6,033 bases of DNA from Pseudomonadota bacterium (GTDB lineage: Bacteria > Pseudomonadota > Alphaproteobacteria > Rhizobiales > Xanthobacteraceae), in contig JAEXXW010000292.1 of the NCBI GenBank assembly GCA_023405565.1, positions 1-6,033 of the forward strand, given 5' to 3'. The position numbers and the translations under genes are program-made. The number at the start of each line of letters is the position of its first letter. Positions within the stretch are counted from its first letter, which is position 1. Below are positions 1 to 5,022 of this stretch, piece by piece. Below the pieces are notes generated by a model. It did not search any database. It was not told the DNA's origin and saw only the letters and a program-made list of their open reading frames with translations.

Positions 1-274
1 CCATCACACAGGCGTCGCTCTGGCCAGCCTCGCCGTTGACCGTGGCCAATGCCTTTTCCACCTCCTCGCCAACCAGACTATCGCCCATCAGGCTGACGAA
101 ACGTTCGGCCTGCTGCTTGGTGTCGCAAACAAGTCCGGAGCCGACCATGATTTCATTGGTCTGGCTTTTTTTGGTGCTCGGCTTCTGCTTGGCAGTTATG
201 CCTGCGGCATTGGCCGCCATCGCAGCGGACAAGGCGGCAGCAATGACCACACCCGATAACAGCTTCATTTTCAT
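1..274 (-). CDS. Small secreted protein, function unknown (3' end outside window)
   Basis: The minus strand is open from an ATG at 274 to the window edge, giving 91 codons without a stop, so the C-terminus is missing. The start is supported by a perfect AGGAGG (plus-strand cctcct, 281-286) six bases upstream; a second ATG two codons in (268) is a poorer fit. Residues 1-23 look like a Sec signal peptide: MKMK, a hydrophobic core (LLSGVVIAAALSAAMA), then an ANA site. The mature part starts with a Lys/Ser-rich linker and then has a compact region with Cys50 and Cys89, which could form a disulfide in the periplasm. I do not recognise a named domain. The sequence style resembles small exported hypothetical proteins of Rhizobiales, but that is an impression only. 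It is transcribed away from the rest of the window, so its upstream region is the gene-free stretch to its right. Confidence 0.72.
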   Translation of the reverse strand, partial: MKMKLLSGVVIAAALSAAMAANAAGITAKQKPSTKKSQTNEIMVGSGLVCDTKQQAERFVSLMGDSLVGEEVEKALATVNGEAGQSDACVM

Positions 275-689
275 AATCTGCCTCCTCAGGCGTCATTTCG
301 AGCGCCCGTAACCCATCCTTGCCCTCAGCGCGGCAACGCAGCACGTAGTGCGTAGTTCCTTACTCGCCAGATGCCAACGACATGGCATAGCCGCGCGAGG
401 GACAGGGCTCGGCTGCGGTAAAAGGGCAAGCTCTTCGCTTTTTGCTCGAACAAAGGGCCCTCGCGAAAATTGCTCGCGCAATCGTGAACAACGGTGTCCC
501 CGGCGCGCTTCCGGTTTGCCGTCCCGGCGTTTGAGGCGAAAGCCCCCGTATTGCCCGTTTCTGCCAGCTCGTCGTCGGACCGGCAGCCGATGACCCCAAA
601 CTTGGTCACTTTGAATTAAGCCTACGCCGAGAAATCCAGACGGTATTAACGGACTGACCAACTCGCATTGTCATAAATCAACGCGAGCG
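275..689. other. Gene-free stretch of 415 bases with inverted repeats
   Basis: No coding region convinces me here. Several open frames exist on both strands, including all three minus frames across about 360-599, but none has a good ribosome site and the translations are rich in Arg, Cys and Ala with no domain-like pattern. Visible structure: an 8-bp perfect inverted repeat CGCGAGGG (394-401) / CCCTCGCG (458-465), which would enclose a 56-base loop; a small hairpin ATTGC-TCGC-GCAAT at 469-482; and GCAC-GTA-GTGC at 341-351. The stretch should hold the promoters of the leftward gene at 274 and the rightward gene at 690, but I could not identify a well-spaced -35/-10 pair for either. It could be a decayed gene, an interspersed repeat or a structured RNA; the sequence alone does not decide. 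Confidence 0.4.
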
Positions 690-1238
690 ATGGGCGCTAT
701 GCGCGCCGTTCGGGAATGGTGTTTAGCAATGCGTGTGTTTGTGGTGGCGTTCTGCGTCGCATCCTTTTGCGCGGGCGATCTGGCACGCGCCGATCATCAA
801 CCGGCTTTCGTCGTTCCGGGACGGTCGAACGTTCCTGTGCCGATCAATGGCATGGATGCGTCATGGGGCGTCGTGAATGGCGACATCGGTTTGTACCGGC
901 CGGGCGCTGTGCCGGTCACTGTCCTCCCGTCGCCCTATGTGCCGCCGCTGCAACCGGATCCACCGGTGCATTACCGGCCAGCCCGGCACTATTACCCGAC
1001 AATGGGACGTCAGCCGTATGTCGGACGGCTTGAAGTCGATCCGCCTCCCAATCAGGCTCCGCCCAAGCAAGCCAAGAGCTTCCGCCGGTCGTGGTCGGTC
1101 GAGTCGCCGGATGTGCCGCCGACACAATACGCGCCAACACCGCCAATGATGATCAGTCCGGAAGTGAATTTCGGCGGTGACCCCTGGGGCCCTGGTCCCA
1201 ATCCCGGTCCTCGTCCGCGTCCACCGCATCGTCGTTAA
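690..1238 (+). CDS. Secreted proline-rich hypothetical protein
   Basis: A 182-residue exported protein of unknown function. The signal peptide core (MRVFVVAFCVASFCAGDLARA, then DHQ) begins at an in-frame ATG at 729. Starting there gives a compact 21-residue leader and a 169-residue protein; starting at 690 or 699 adds 13 or 10 charged residues. Ribosome sites are weak at all three, so the start is undecided and the longest frame is reported. The mature protein has an N-terminal segment (about 36-70) with PAFVVPGR and NGDIGLYRPG. After that it is dominated by Pro, Tyr and Arg: a VPPLQPDPPVHYRP stretch, a PPPNQAPPKQ linker and a Pro/Gly/Arg tail ending PPHRR. There are no transmembrane segments beyond the signal, and the tail is probably disordered. 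A second small secreted Pro/Tyr-rich protein gene follows after 25 bases on the same strand, so co-transcription and an envelope role are plausible inferences. Confidence 0.72.
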   Translation: MGAMRAVREWCLAMRVFVVAFCVASFCAGDLARADHQPAFVVPGRSNVPVPINGMDASWGVVNGDIGLYRPGAVPVTVLPSPYVPPLQPDPPVHYRPARHYYPTMGRQPYVGRLEVDPPPNQAPPKQAKSFRRSWSVESPDVPPTQYAPTPPMMISPEVNFGGDPWGPGPNPGPRPRPPHRR

Positions 1239-1263
1239 GTCACACACCTGAGAAGGGCACGTC

Positions 1264-1653
1264 ATGTCTCGTATTGCGTTTTCCATGCTCGCTGCTGCCA
1301 CTGTCTCCCTGTCCGCTATCGGCTCTGCTCAGGCCGGTTGTGGTTGCAATGCCGATTACGCGGTTGCATCGGTCGTCGTTCAACCGGCGCCGGTTCTCGT
1401 GCAGCCTGCGCCGGTCATGGTCGCGATTCAGCCGCCGCCGGTTCTGGTGCAGCCCGCGCCGATCGTGCAGCAATATGTCGTCAATCAGGGGCCGCTTTAT
1501 GCCGGCCCGATGCTGACCGACTATTATCCGCCGAACTATTACGCACCGCGCGCCGTCGGCCGTTATCCGTATGTGTCGGGTTATCGCGCGGCTTACGCGC
1601 CGCGTCCGTATCGTCCTTATCCGGGCTATCCGCCGATCCGCCGCTATTACTAA
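1264..1653 (+). CDS. Secreted Pro/Tyr/Val-rich hypothetical protein with internal repeat
   Basis: A 129-residue small exported protein. The start is well supported: AGAAGGG (1251-1257) lies six bases upstream of ATG 1264. Residues 1-24 form a typical Sec signal peptide (MSRIAFSMLAAATVSLSAIGSAQA) with an AQA site. The mature N-terminus begins GCGCNADY, so two cysteines sit immediately after cleavage. A low-complexity valine/proline block follows, in which PVLVQPAP occurs twice sixteen residues apart. The C-terminal half is Tyr/Pro/Arg-rich (YYPPNYYAPR, then RPYRPYPGYPP and RRYY at the end). This composition suggests an extended or surface-interacting polypeptide rather than an enzyme. I see no catalytic motif and do not assign a function. 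A lipoprotein is unlikely because the residues before the cysteine (QAG) lack the Leu/Val/Ile expected at -3. It lies 25 bases after the preceding secreted-protein gene and converges with rlmB. Confidence 0.82.
   Translation: MSRIAFSMLAAATVSLSAIGSAQAGCGCNADYAVASVVVQPAPVLVQPAPVMVAIQPPPVLVQPAPIVQQYVVNQGPLYAGPMLTDYYPPNYYAPRAVGRYPYVSGYRAAYAPRPYRPYPGYPPIRRYY
1390..1461 (+). repeat. Internal 24-nt duplication, 48-nt period
   Basis: Bases 1390-1413 and 1438-1461 match at 22 of 24 positions, and both differences are at third codon positions. The period of 48 bases is exactly 16 codons, so the duplication is in frame and encodes PVLVQPAP twice in the secreted protein. The sequence between the copies (VMVAIQPP) is a looser version of the same pattern, which suggests expansion of a roughly 8-residue Val/Pro unit. 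Confidence 0.75.
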
Positions 1654-1654
1654 A

Positions 1655-1689
1655 GCGGCATGATCGCGGCTGCGGCATGATCGCGGCTG
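1655..1689. repeat. 17-bp tandem duplication between convergent genes
   Basis: The 17-base unit GCGGCATGATCGCGGCT occurs twice back to back (1655-1671 and 1672-1688), with one further matching base. The copies are identical, suggesting a recent slippage duplication. It fills the 40 bases between the stop of the secreted-protein gene (1653) and the rlmB stop (1694-1696). Confidence 0.85.
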
Positions 1690-1710
1690 ATGCTTATCGC
1701 TTCAGCCGCG
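1682..1710. terminator. Candidate hairpin at the rlmB 3' end (no T-run)
   Basis: CGCGGCTGA (1682-1690) and TCAGCCGCG (1702-1710) form a perfect 9-bp stem with an 11-base loop that contains the rlmB stop codon. Because rlmB and the upstream secreted-protein gene converge here, a hairpin readable from both strands could end or protect both transcripts. Neither side is followed by a run of T, so it is not a canonical intrinsic terminator. A 3'-end stabilising stem is equally possible. Confidence 0.4.
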
Positions 1711-2497
1711 TCGTCGCGACATAGAGCGCGAGAGCCGCGGCGTTCGACACGTTGAGGCTCTTGATCTCGCCGGGAAGATCGAGACGCGCTGTCCTGTCAC
1801 AGGTCTCGCGCGTCAATTGTCTGAGGCCCTTGCCTTCGGCACCCAACACCAATGCAAGCGGGGCGGAGAGGGCGGTCTCGGCGAGATCGGCTTCGCCCTC
1901 GCTGTCGAGCCCGACCAGAAGAAAGCCGCGCTCCTTGAGTGCGGTGAGCGCGCGGGCCAGATTCTGCACCAGCACCAGCGGCACGACATCGAGCGCACCG
2001 GACGCGGACTTTGCCAATACGCCGGTGGCTTCCGGCGAATGGCGCGCGGTGGTGATCATCGCCTTCACGCCGAAGGCCGCGGCGCTGCGCATGATCGCGC
2101 CGACATTATGCGGGTCGGTGATCTGGTCGAGCACCAGCACGACGCCGTCATCCGGCACATCGGCGATATCAGGATTGTCGAGCGGATCGGCTTCGGCGAG
2201 CAGGCCATTGTGGACCGCGTCCGGCCCCAGCTTGCGGGCGATCTCGTCCGGCCGGACGATCTGCGGCGTCACCTTTAACGGGATGCCTTCTTCGGCCAGC
2301 CGTTTGGCGGCGTTTTCGGTCGCGAACAGGGTGCGGATGCGGCGGCGCGGATTCGAAAGGGCGGCCTGGACCGTGTGCCAGCCATAGAGGACCGCAACGG
2401 ACAGATCGGTTGTCGCCCGTCCGTGCGTGCGCGGGCCTGGCTTCGATGGCCGACCCTTGCGCATGAATGGCTTCTGCTTCGTTCCGTCCTTGCCCAT
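1694..2497 (-). CDS. rlmB: 23S rRNA (guanosine-2'-O-)-methyltransferase RlmB (SpoU family)
   Basis: By family it transfers a methyl group from S-adenosylmethionine to the 2'-O of a guanosine in the peptidyl-transferase region of 23S rRNA (G2251 in E. coli). Residues below count from ATG 2497 (267 aa). About 1-32 is a basic, disordered-looking extension (KQKPFMRKGRPSKPG). About 36-105 is the substrate-binding domain (VLYGWHTVQAAL to GLLAEADPL). The SPOUT catalytic domain follows with all three SpoU motifs: LDQITDPHNVGAIMRSA (Asn131, Arg137), LVLGAEGKGL (Glu221) and LPGEIKSLNVSNAAALALY (about 241-259). The frame extends upstream to an ATG at 2557, but those 20 residues (with CHLRRVASVRTPGR) look non-coding, so I prefer 2497; neither start has a strong ribosome site. 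It runs divergently from the transporter-protein gene, with 98 bases between starts. The related TrmH is possible by fold, but this domain layout fits RlmB. Confidence 0.93.
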   Translation of the reverse strand: MGKDGTKQKPFMRKGRPSKPGPRTHGRATTDLSVAVLYGWHTVQAALSNPRRRIRTLFATENAAKRLAEEGIPLKVTPQIVRPDEIARKLGPDAVHNGLLAEADPLDNPDIADVPDDGVVLVLDQITDPHNVGAIMRSAAAFGVKAMITTARHSPEATGVLAKSASGALDVVPLVLVQNLARALTALKERGFLLVGLDSEGEADLAETALSAPLALVLGAEGKGLRQLTRETCDRTARLDLPGEIKSLNVSNAAALALYVATTRLKR

Positions 2498-2582
2498 CCG
2501 GCCTGGCGTCCTGACACTCGCAACGCGCCTTAGATGGCACGCTCCTTGCTGATTCACGAGTCCGCGCTTTGCAGCGATGCTC

Positions 2583-2588
2583 GGGAGG
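2583..2588 (+). promoter_or_regulatory. Ribosome binding site fixing the start at 2596
   Basis: GGGAGG lies seven bases upstream of ATG 2596. The frame is also open from an ATG at 2569, but that codon has no comparable site and would add nine residues in front of the Tat signal. This motif therefore supports 2596 as the start. Confidence 0.8.
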
Positions 2589-2595
2589 TCAGGCG

Positions 2596-4218
2596 ATGTG
2601 GCATGACGACGTTGAACTCGACCGGCGGTATTTTCTGAAAGGGCTTCTGGGTGCGGGCGCGGCGTTGCCGCTTGGCGCCGGTCCCGTATTTGCCCAGGCG
2701 CGCAACGAAACGCTGCTGGTGGTGCAGGAACTCGGACCCAACAGCCTCGACATGCATGGCGTCGGCTCCAACCAGACGGTCAATGGGCTGTCCTGGAATT
2801 GCTACGACCGGCTTCTCAGCTATGCCGCAAAAACGTTGCCGGACGGCACTCCGTCCTATGATCGCGGCACGCTTGCGCCGGAGCTGGCGGAAAGCTGGCA
2901 GGTCGCATCGGACGGCATGTCGTGCACGTTCAATCTTCGCAAGCATGCGACCTTTCACAATGGTGCGCCGGTAACCGCCCGCGACGTCAAATGGTCGTTC
3001 GACCGCGCGGTGAAAGTCGGTGGCTTTCCGACCTTCCAGATGTCGGCCGGTTCGCTGCTCAATCCCGAACAATTCATTGTCGTCGATGATCACACCTTCC
3101 GCATCGACTATGTGCGCAAGGACAAGATGCTGTTGTTCAATGTCGCGGTGGTGGTGCCGTTCGTGATCAATTCTGAACTGGCAAAGAAGAACGCGACCGA
3201 GGCCGACCCTTGGGCGATGAACTGGCTGCGCAACAATGAAGCTGGCGGCGGGGCCTATCGGATCGAAAGCTGGAAACCCGGATCGGAGACCGTGCTTGCG
3301 CGCTTCGATGACTGGAAGAGCGGGCCGCTTCCGAAAATCCGGCGGATCATCGCGCGTGATGTGCCGTCGGCCGGCACGCGGCGCGCGCTGCTGGAAAAGG
3401 GAGATGTCGATTTCTCGACCGGATTTGCGCCGAAGGATTTCGATCAGCTGATCAAGGACGGCAAGGTTCAGGTCTCCGGCGTCCCGATCCCCAATTGTCT
3501 CTGGTACATCGCGCTCAACACGGCGAAGCCGCCCTTCGACAACGTCAAGCTGCGGCAGGCGATCGCCTATGCGATGCCGTACGAGCAGATCCACAATGCC
3601 GCGTTCTTTGGCCGTGCCGTGCCGATGTATGGCGGGCCGGCCAAGGTCGACAAGGCGGTGTGGCCGCAGCCGTTCCCCTATGTCACCGATCTCGACAAGG
3701 CGAAGGCCCTGATGGCGGAAGCGGGCTTTGCACAGGGGCTGGAGACGACGCTCGGCTTCGATACCGGCACCGCCACGGTGGGTGAGCCGACGGCGACCCT
3801 GATCGCGGAGAATCTGGGGCGGATCGGGATCAAGGTGGCGCTGGACAAGATTCCGGGCGCCAACTGGCGCTCGACGCTCAACAAGAAGGAGCTGCCGATG
3901 GCGCTGAACCGGTTCAGCGGGTGGCTCGATTACCCCGAATATTACTTTTTCTGGAATTTCCACGGCAACAATTCGATCTTCAATATCTCGGCCTACAAGA
4001 ACCCGCAGATGGATGCGCTGATCGACAAGGCGCGGTTCACCGAGGACGCGGCCGAATATGATGCCGCTGTCCGGGATTTCGTGACGCTGTGCGTCCAGGA
4101 GGTTCCGGTCGTGCCGCTGAACCAGCCGATCCACGATGTCGCCCTCAAGAAGGGCGTGGGCGGCTACCAGTTCTGGTTCCACCGGGAGCCGGATTACCGG
4201 CAATTTGCCAAGGCCTGA
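2596..4218 (+). CDS. ABC transporter substrate-binding protein, family 5 (Dpp/Opp-like), Tat signal
   Basis: A 540-residue periplasmic solute-binding protein of the SBP_bac_5 family, which captures peptides, nickel, opines or similar ligands for an ABC importer; the ligand cannot be read from sequence. The N-terminus has a twin-arginine motif, DRRYFLKG (Arg10-Arg11), a hydrophobic stretch and a cleavage region PVFAQA (about 30-35), so export as a folded protein by Tat is likely. The family signature is clear at about 93-135: LAPELAESW, SDGMSCTFNLR, then FHNGAPVTARDVKWSFDR. Other hallmarks are GGGAYRIESWKPG (about 217) and NTAKPPFDNVKLRQAIAYAM (308-327). Length is normal for the family and the gene is intact. 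Start 2596 is fixed by GGGAGG upstream. No permease or ATPase gene follows: the next 263 bases are non-coding and then come tRNAs. It is thus an orphan within this window, and its partners may be encoded elsewhere. Confidence 0.93.
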   Translation: MWHDDVELDRRYFLKGLLGAGAALPLGAGPVFAQARNETLLVVQELGPNSLDMHGVGSNQTVNGLSWNCYDRLLSYAAKTLPDGTPSYDRGTLAPELAESWQVASDGMSCTFNLRKHATFHNGAPVTARDVKWSFDRAVKVGGFPTFQMSAGSLLNPEQFIVVDDHTFRIDYVRKDKMLLFNVAVVVPFVINSELAKKNATEADPWAMNWLRNNEAGGGAYRIESWKPGSETVLARFDDWKSGPLPKIRRIIARDVPSAGTRRALLEKGDVDFSTGFAPKDFDQLIKDGKVQVSGVPIPNCLWYIALNTAKPPFDNVKLRQAIAYAMPYEQIHNAAFFGRAVPMYGGPAKVDKAVWPQPFPYVTDLDKAKALMAEAGFAQGLETTLGFDTGTATVGEPTATLIAENLGRIGIKVALDKIPGANWRSTLNKKELPMALNRFSGWLDYPEYYFFWNFHGNNSIFNISAYKNPQMDALIDKARFTEDAAEYDAAVRDFVTLCVQEVPVVPLNQPIHDVALKKGVGGYQFWFHREPDYRQFAKA

Positions 4219-4481
4219 TGAGCTGGACCTGACAAGGCGGTGAGGGGTGTCCCTTGGGGATATCTCGAGTGAGGCGGCGATCGGCAGGATGTGCCTGATT
4301 TCCCATTGACTTAACGGGACTGTGCCTCGATAAAGCGCGCCGCTGGCCGTTGTGGCGGGAACGCCCTGCGGCTTTGCGTTTTACATGGCGCCGATCCGGG
4401 TTAAACCCTTTATCGGTGTCGTGCGTCTAAGGATCAGATGGACGGGTGTAAGAGCCCGGATATCGATCTTGCGATGGCCCC
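4219..4481 (+). other. Non-coding leader and intergenic region before the tRNA pair
   Basis: 263 bases without a credible gene. It contains the promoter-like sequence at 4306-4334; a small GGCG-GGAA-CGCC hairpin at about 4354-4365; and a near-palindrome GGGTT-A-AACCC at 4398-4408. I see no convincing terminator for the upstream transporter-protein gene, so some read-through into the tRNAs is possible. Confidence 0.5.
4306..4334 (+). promoter_or_regulatory. Sigma-70-type promoter for the tRNA-Tyr/tRNA-Gly transcript
   Basis: TTGACT (4306-4311) and GATAAA (4329-4334) are separated by exactly 17 bases, a near-consensus housekeeping promoter. Initiation would fall near 4341, giving a leader of roughly 140 bases before the tRNA-Tyr 5' end that processing would remove. 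It is the best promoter-like match I see upstream of the tRNAs. No experimental support is available here. Confidence 0.5.
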
Positions 4482-4566
4482 GGAGGGGTGCCCGAGTGGC
4501 TAAAGGGGACGGACTGTAAATCCGTTGGCTACGCCTACGTTGGTTCGAATCCAACCCCCTCCACCA
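4482..4566 (+). tRNA. tRNA-Tyr (anticodon GTA)
   Basis: A complete class II tRNA. The acceptor stem GGAGGGG (4482-4488) pairs perfectly with CCCCTCC (4556-4562), followed by discriminator A and an encoded CCA (4564-4566). The anticodon stem is ACGGA/TCCGT with loop CTGTAAA, and anticodon GTA at 4516-4518. The T-arm is GTTGG-TTCGAAT-CCAAC. The 13-base variable region (4526-4538) folds into a short GGC/GCC arm, as expected for bacterial tRNA-Tyr. It decodes UAU and UAC. It lies 93 bases before tRNA-Gly on the same strand and is probably co-transcribed with it. Confidence 0.97.
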
Positions 4567-4572
4567 GCCTTC

Positions 4573-4602
4573 GCGCGGAACGCGCTCTGGCTGGCAAGCC
4601 GG
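4573..4602 (+). other. Hairpins in the spacer between the two tRNAs
   Basis: Two adjacent stems lie just after the tRNA-Tyr CCA: GCGCG-GAA-CGCGC (4573-4585), a perfect 5-bp stem with a 3-base loop, and CTGGCT-GGCA-AGCCGG (4587-4602), six pairs including one G-T. With no T-run following, they are better explained as processing or stability structures in a precursor tRNA transcript than as a terminator. Confidence 0.45.
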
Positions 4603-4659
4603 TCATCGCGGAGAGTTTGCCTGCAGGCCGGCAAGGGCCGGTGCGACAGGACGGCGTAT

Positions 4660-4733
4660 GCGGGTGTAGCTCAATGGTAGAGCAGCAGCCTTCCAAGCTG
4701 AATACGAGGGTTCGATTCCCTTCACCCGCTCCA
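4660..4733 (+). tRNA. tRNA-Gly (anticodon TCC)
   Basis: A complete 74-base tRNA. The acceptor GCGGGTG (4660-4666) pairs perfectly with CACCCGC, followed by T and an encoded CCA ending at 4733. The D-arm is GCTC-AATGGTA-GAGC (4669-4683). The anticodon loop CTTCCAA (4690-4696) has anticodon TCC at 4692-4694, which reads GGA and GGG. The T-arm is GAGGG-TTCGATT-CCCTT. The outermost anticodon-stem pair is a G-A mismatch (4685/4701); I believe this also occurs in other bacterial tRNA-Gly(UCC) sequences, but I have not checked. It follows tRNA-Tyr on the same strand. Confidence 0.97.
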
Positions 4734-4780
4734 ATCTTTCTTTGCAACGGCCAGACGTGTTTCAGCGCCATCGCTCGTCT

Positions 4781-4809
4781 GACGCCGGCGGGCCGGGTCG
4801 CAACTTTTT
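4781..4809 (+). terminator. Possible intrinsic terminator after tRNA-Gly
   Basis: A GC-rich hairpin at 4781-4799 (GAC and CCGG pairing with CCGG and GTC, one bulged G, loop CGGG) is followed after five bases by TTTTT (4805-4809). The gap before the T-run is longer than ideal, which weakens the call. Its position, about 50 bases past the tRNA-Gly 3' end, suits the end of the tRNA transcript. Confidence 0.4.
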
Positions 4810-4835
4810 GATCGCCGGTTTGGTTTGCCAAGTCA

Positions 4836-4847
4836 GCCAATATTGGC
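4836..4847. promoter_or_regulatory. 12-bp perfect palindrome, possible operator
   Basis: GCCAATATTGGC is a perfect palindrome in the non-coding region, about 175 bases upstream of the Spy-like gene. Its AT-rich centre and symmetric flanks are typical of a dimeric regulator site. No particular regulator can be named. Confidence 0.25.
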
Positions 4848-5012
4848 CGGTAAGTGCCGGCAACGGCGGCTTTTCTCACGCTCATTCACGTCTGCGGCAC
4901 ATCGGACCCGTCCCGGAACGAACTCCCTTTCGGCATTATTGTAGGCGTTGGACACGCCGGTTGATCAGGCGCTTCCATCGTTGCCGGGGCTCTGGGGCGT
5001 TCAACTGACTTC

Positions 5013-5017
5013 GGAGG
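5013..5017 (+). promoter_or_regulatory. Ribosome binding site fixing the start at 5023
   Basis: GGAGG lies five bases upstream of ATG 5023. The frame is open back to an ATG at 4948, but that start would put 25 non-signal residues in front of the signal peptide. This motif selects the shorter form. Confidence 0.8.
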
Positions 5018-5022
5018 TTCCA

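Larger units (their letters stand above)
4734..5022 (+). other. Non-coding region between tRNA-Gly and the Spy-like gene
   Basis: 289 bases with no supportable gene. Going rightward it holds an inverted repeat CAGACG (4752-4757) / CGTCTG (4776-4781), the terminator-like element at 4781-4809, and the palindrome at 4836-4847. GGAAC at 4915-4919 recalls the -35 box of alphaproteobacterial general-stress (EcfG-type) promoters, but a CGTT box at the expected spacing is missing. The promoter of the gene at 5023 is therefore not identified. Confidence 0.45.

Noticed and set aside
861..1301. A 146-codon minus-strand frame opposite the proline-rich secreted protein
   Set aside because: Arg/His-rich translation typical of an antisense shadow. 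The plus-strand frame has a signal peptide and ordered composition.
1264..1350. Lipoprotein signal in the second secreted protein, because Cys follows the leader
   Set aside because: The residues before the first Cys are Q-A-G, lacking the Leu/Val/Ile at -3 of a lipobox. An ordinary signal peptidase I site (AQA) fits better.
1752..2387. A 211-codon plus-strand frame opposite rlmB
   Set aside because: A Ser/Ala/Arg-rich shadow of rlmB with no ribosome site. The minus strand shows all three SpoU motifs.
2554..4203. A 549-codon open frame on the minus strand, fully opposite the substrate-binding protein gene
   Set aside because: It is codon-for-codon in register with the sense gene. It stays open because the sense gene lacks TTA, CTA and TCA codons, as expected in GC-rich DNA. 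The sense frame has the family signature and a ribosome site; the antisense translation has neither.
4358..4382. GGAAC followed by T-rich sequence as a stress promoter before the tRNAs
   Set aside because: The CGTT box lies only 14 bases after GGAAC rather than the expected 16-17, and the TTGACT-N17-GATAAA pair just upstream is a much better promoter.
4488..4811. An open frame across both tRNAs on the plus strand, and its minus-strand counterpart (4535-4885)
   Set aside because: These are translations of the tRNA genes themselves. Peptides such as MPEWLKGTDCKSVG and SMVEQQPSKLNTRVRFPSP are classic spurious products of tRNA-Tyr and tRNA-Gly sequences.
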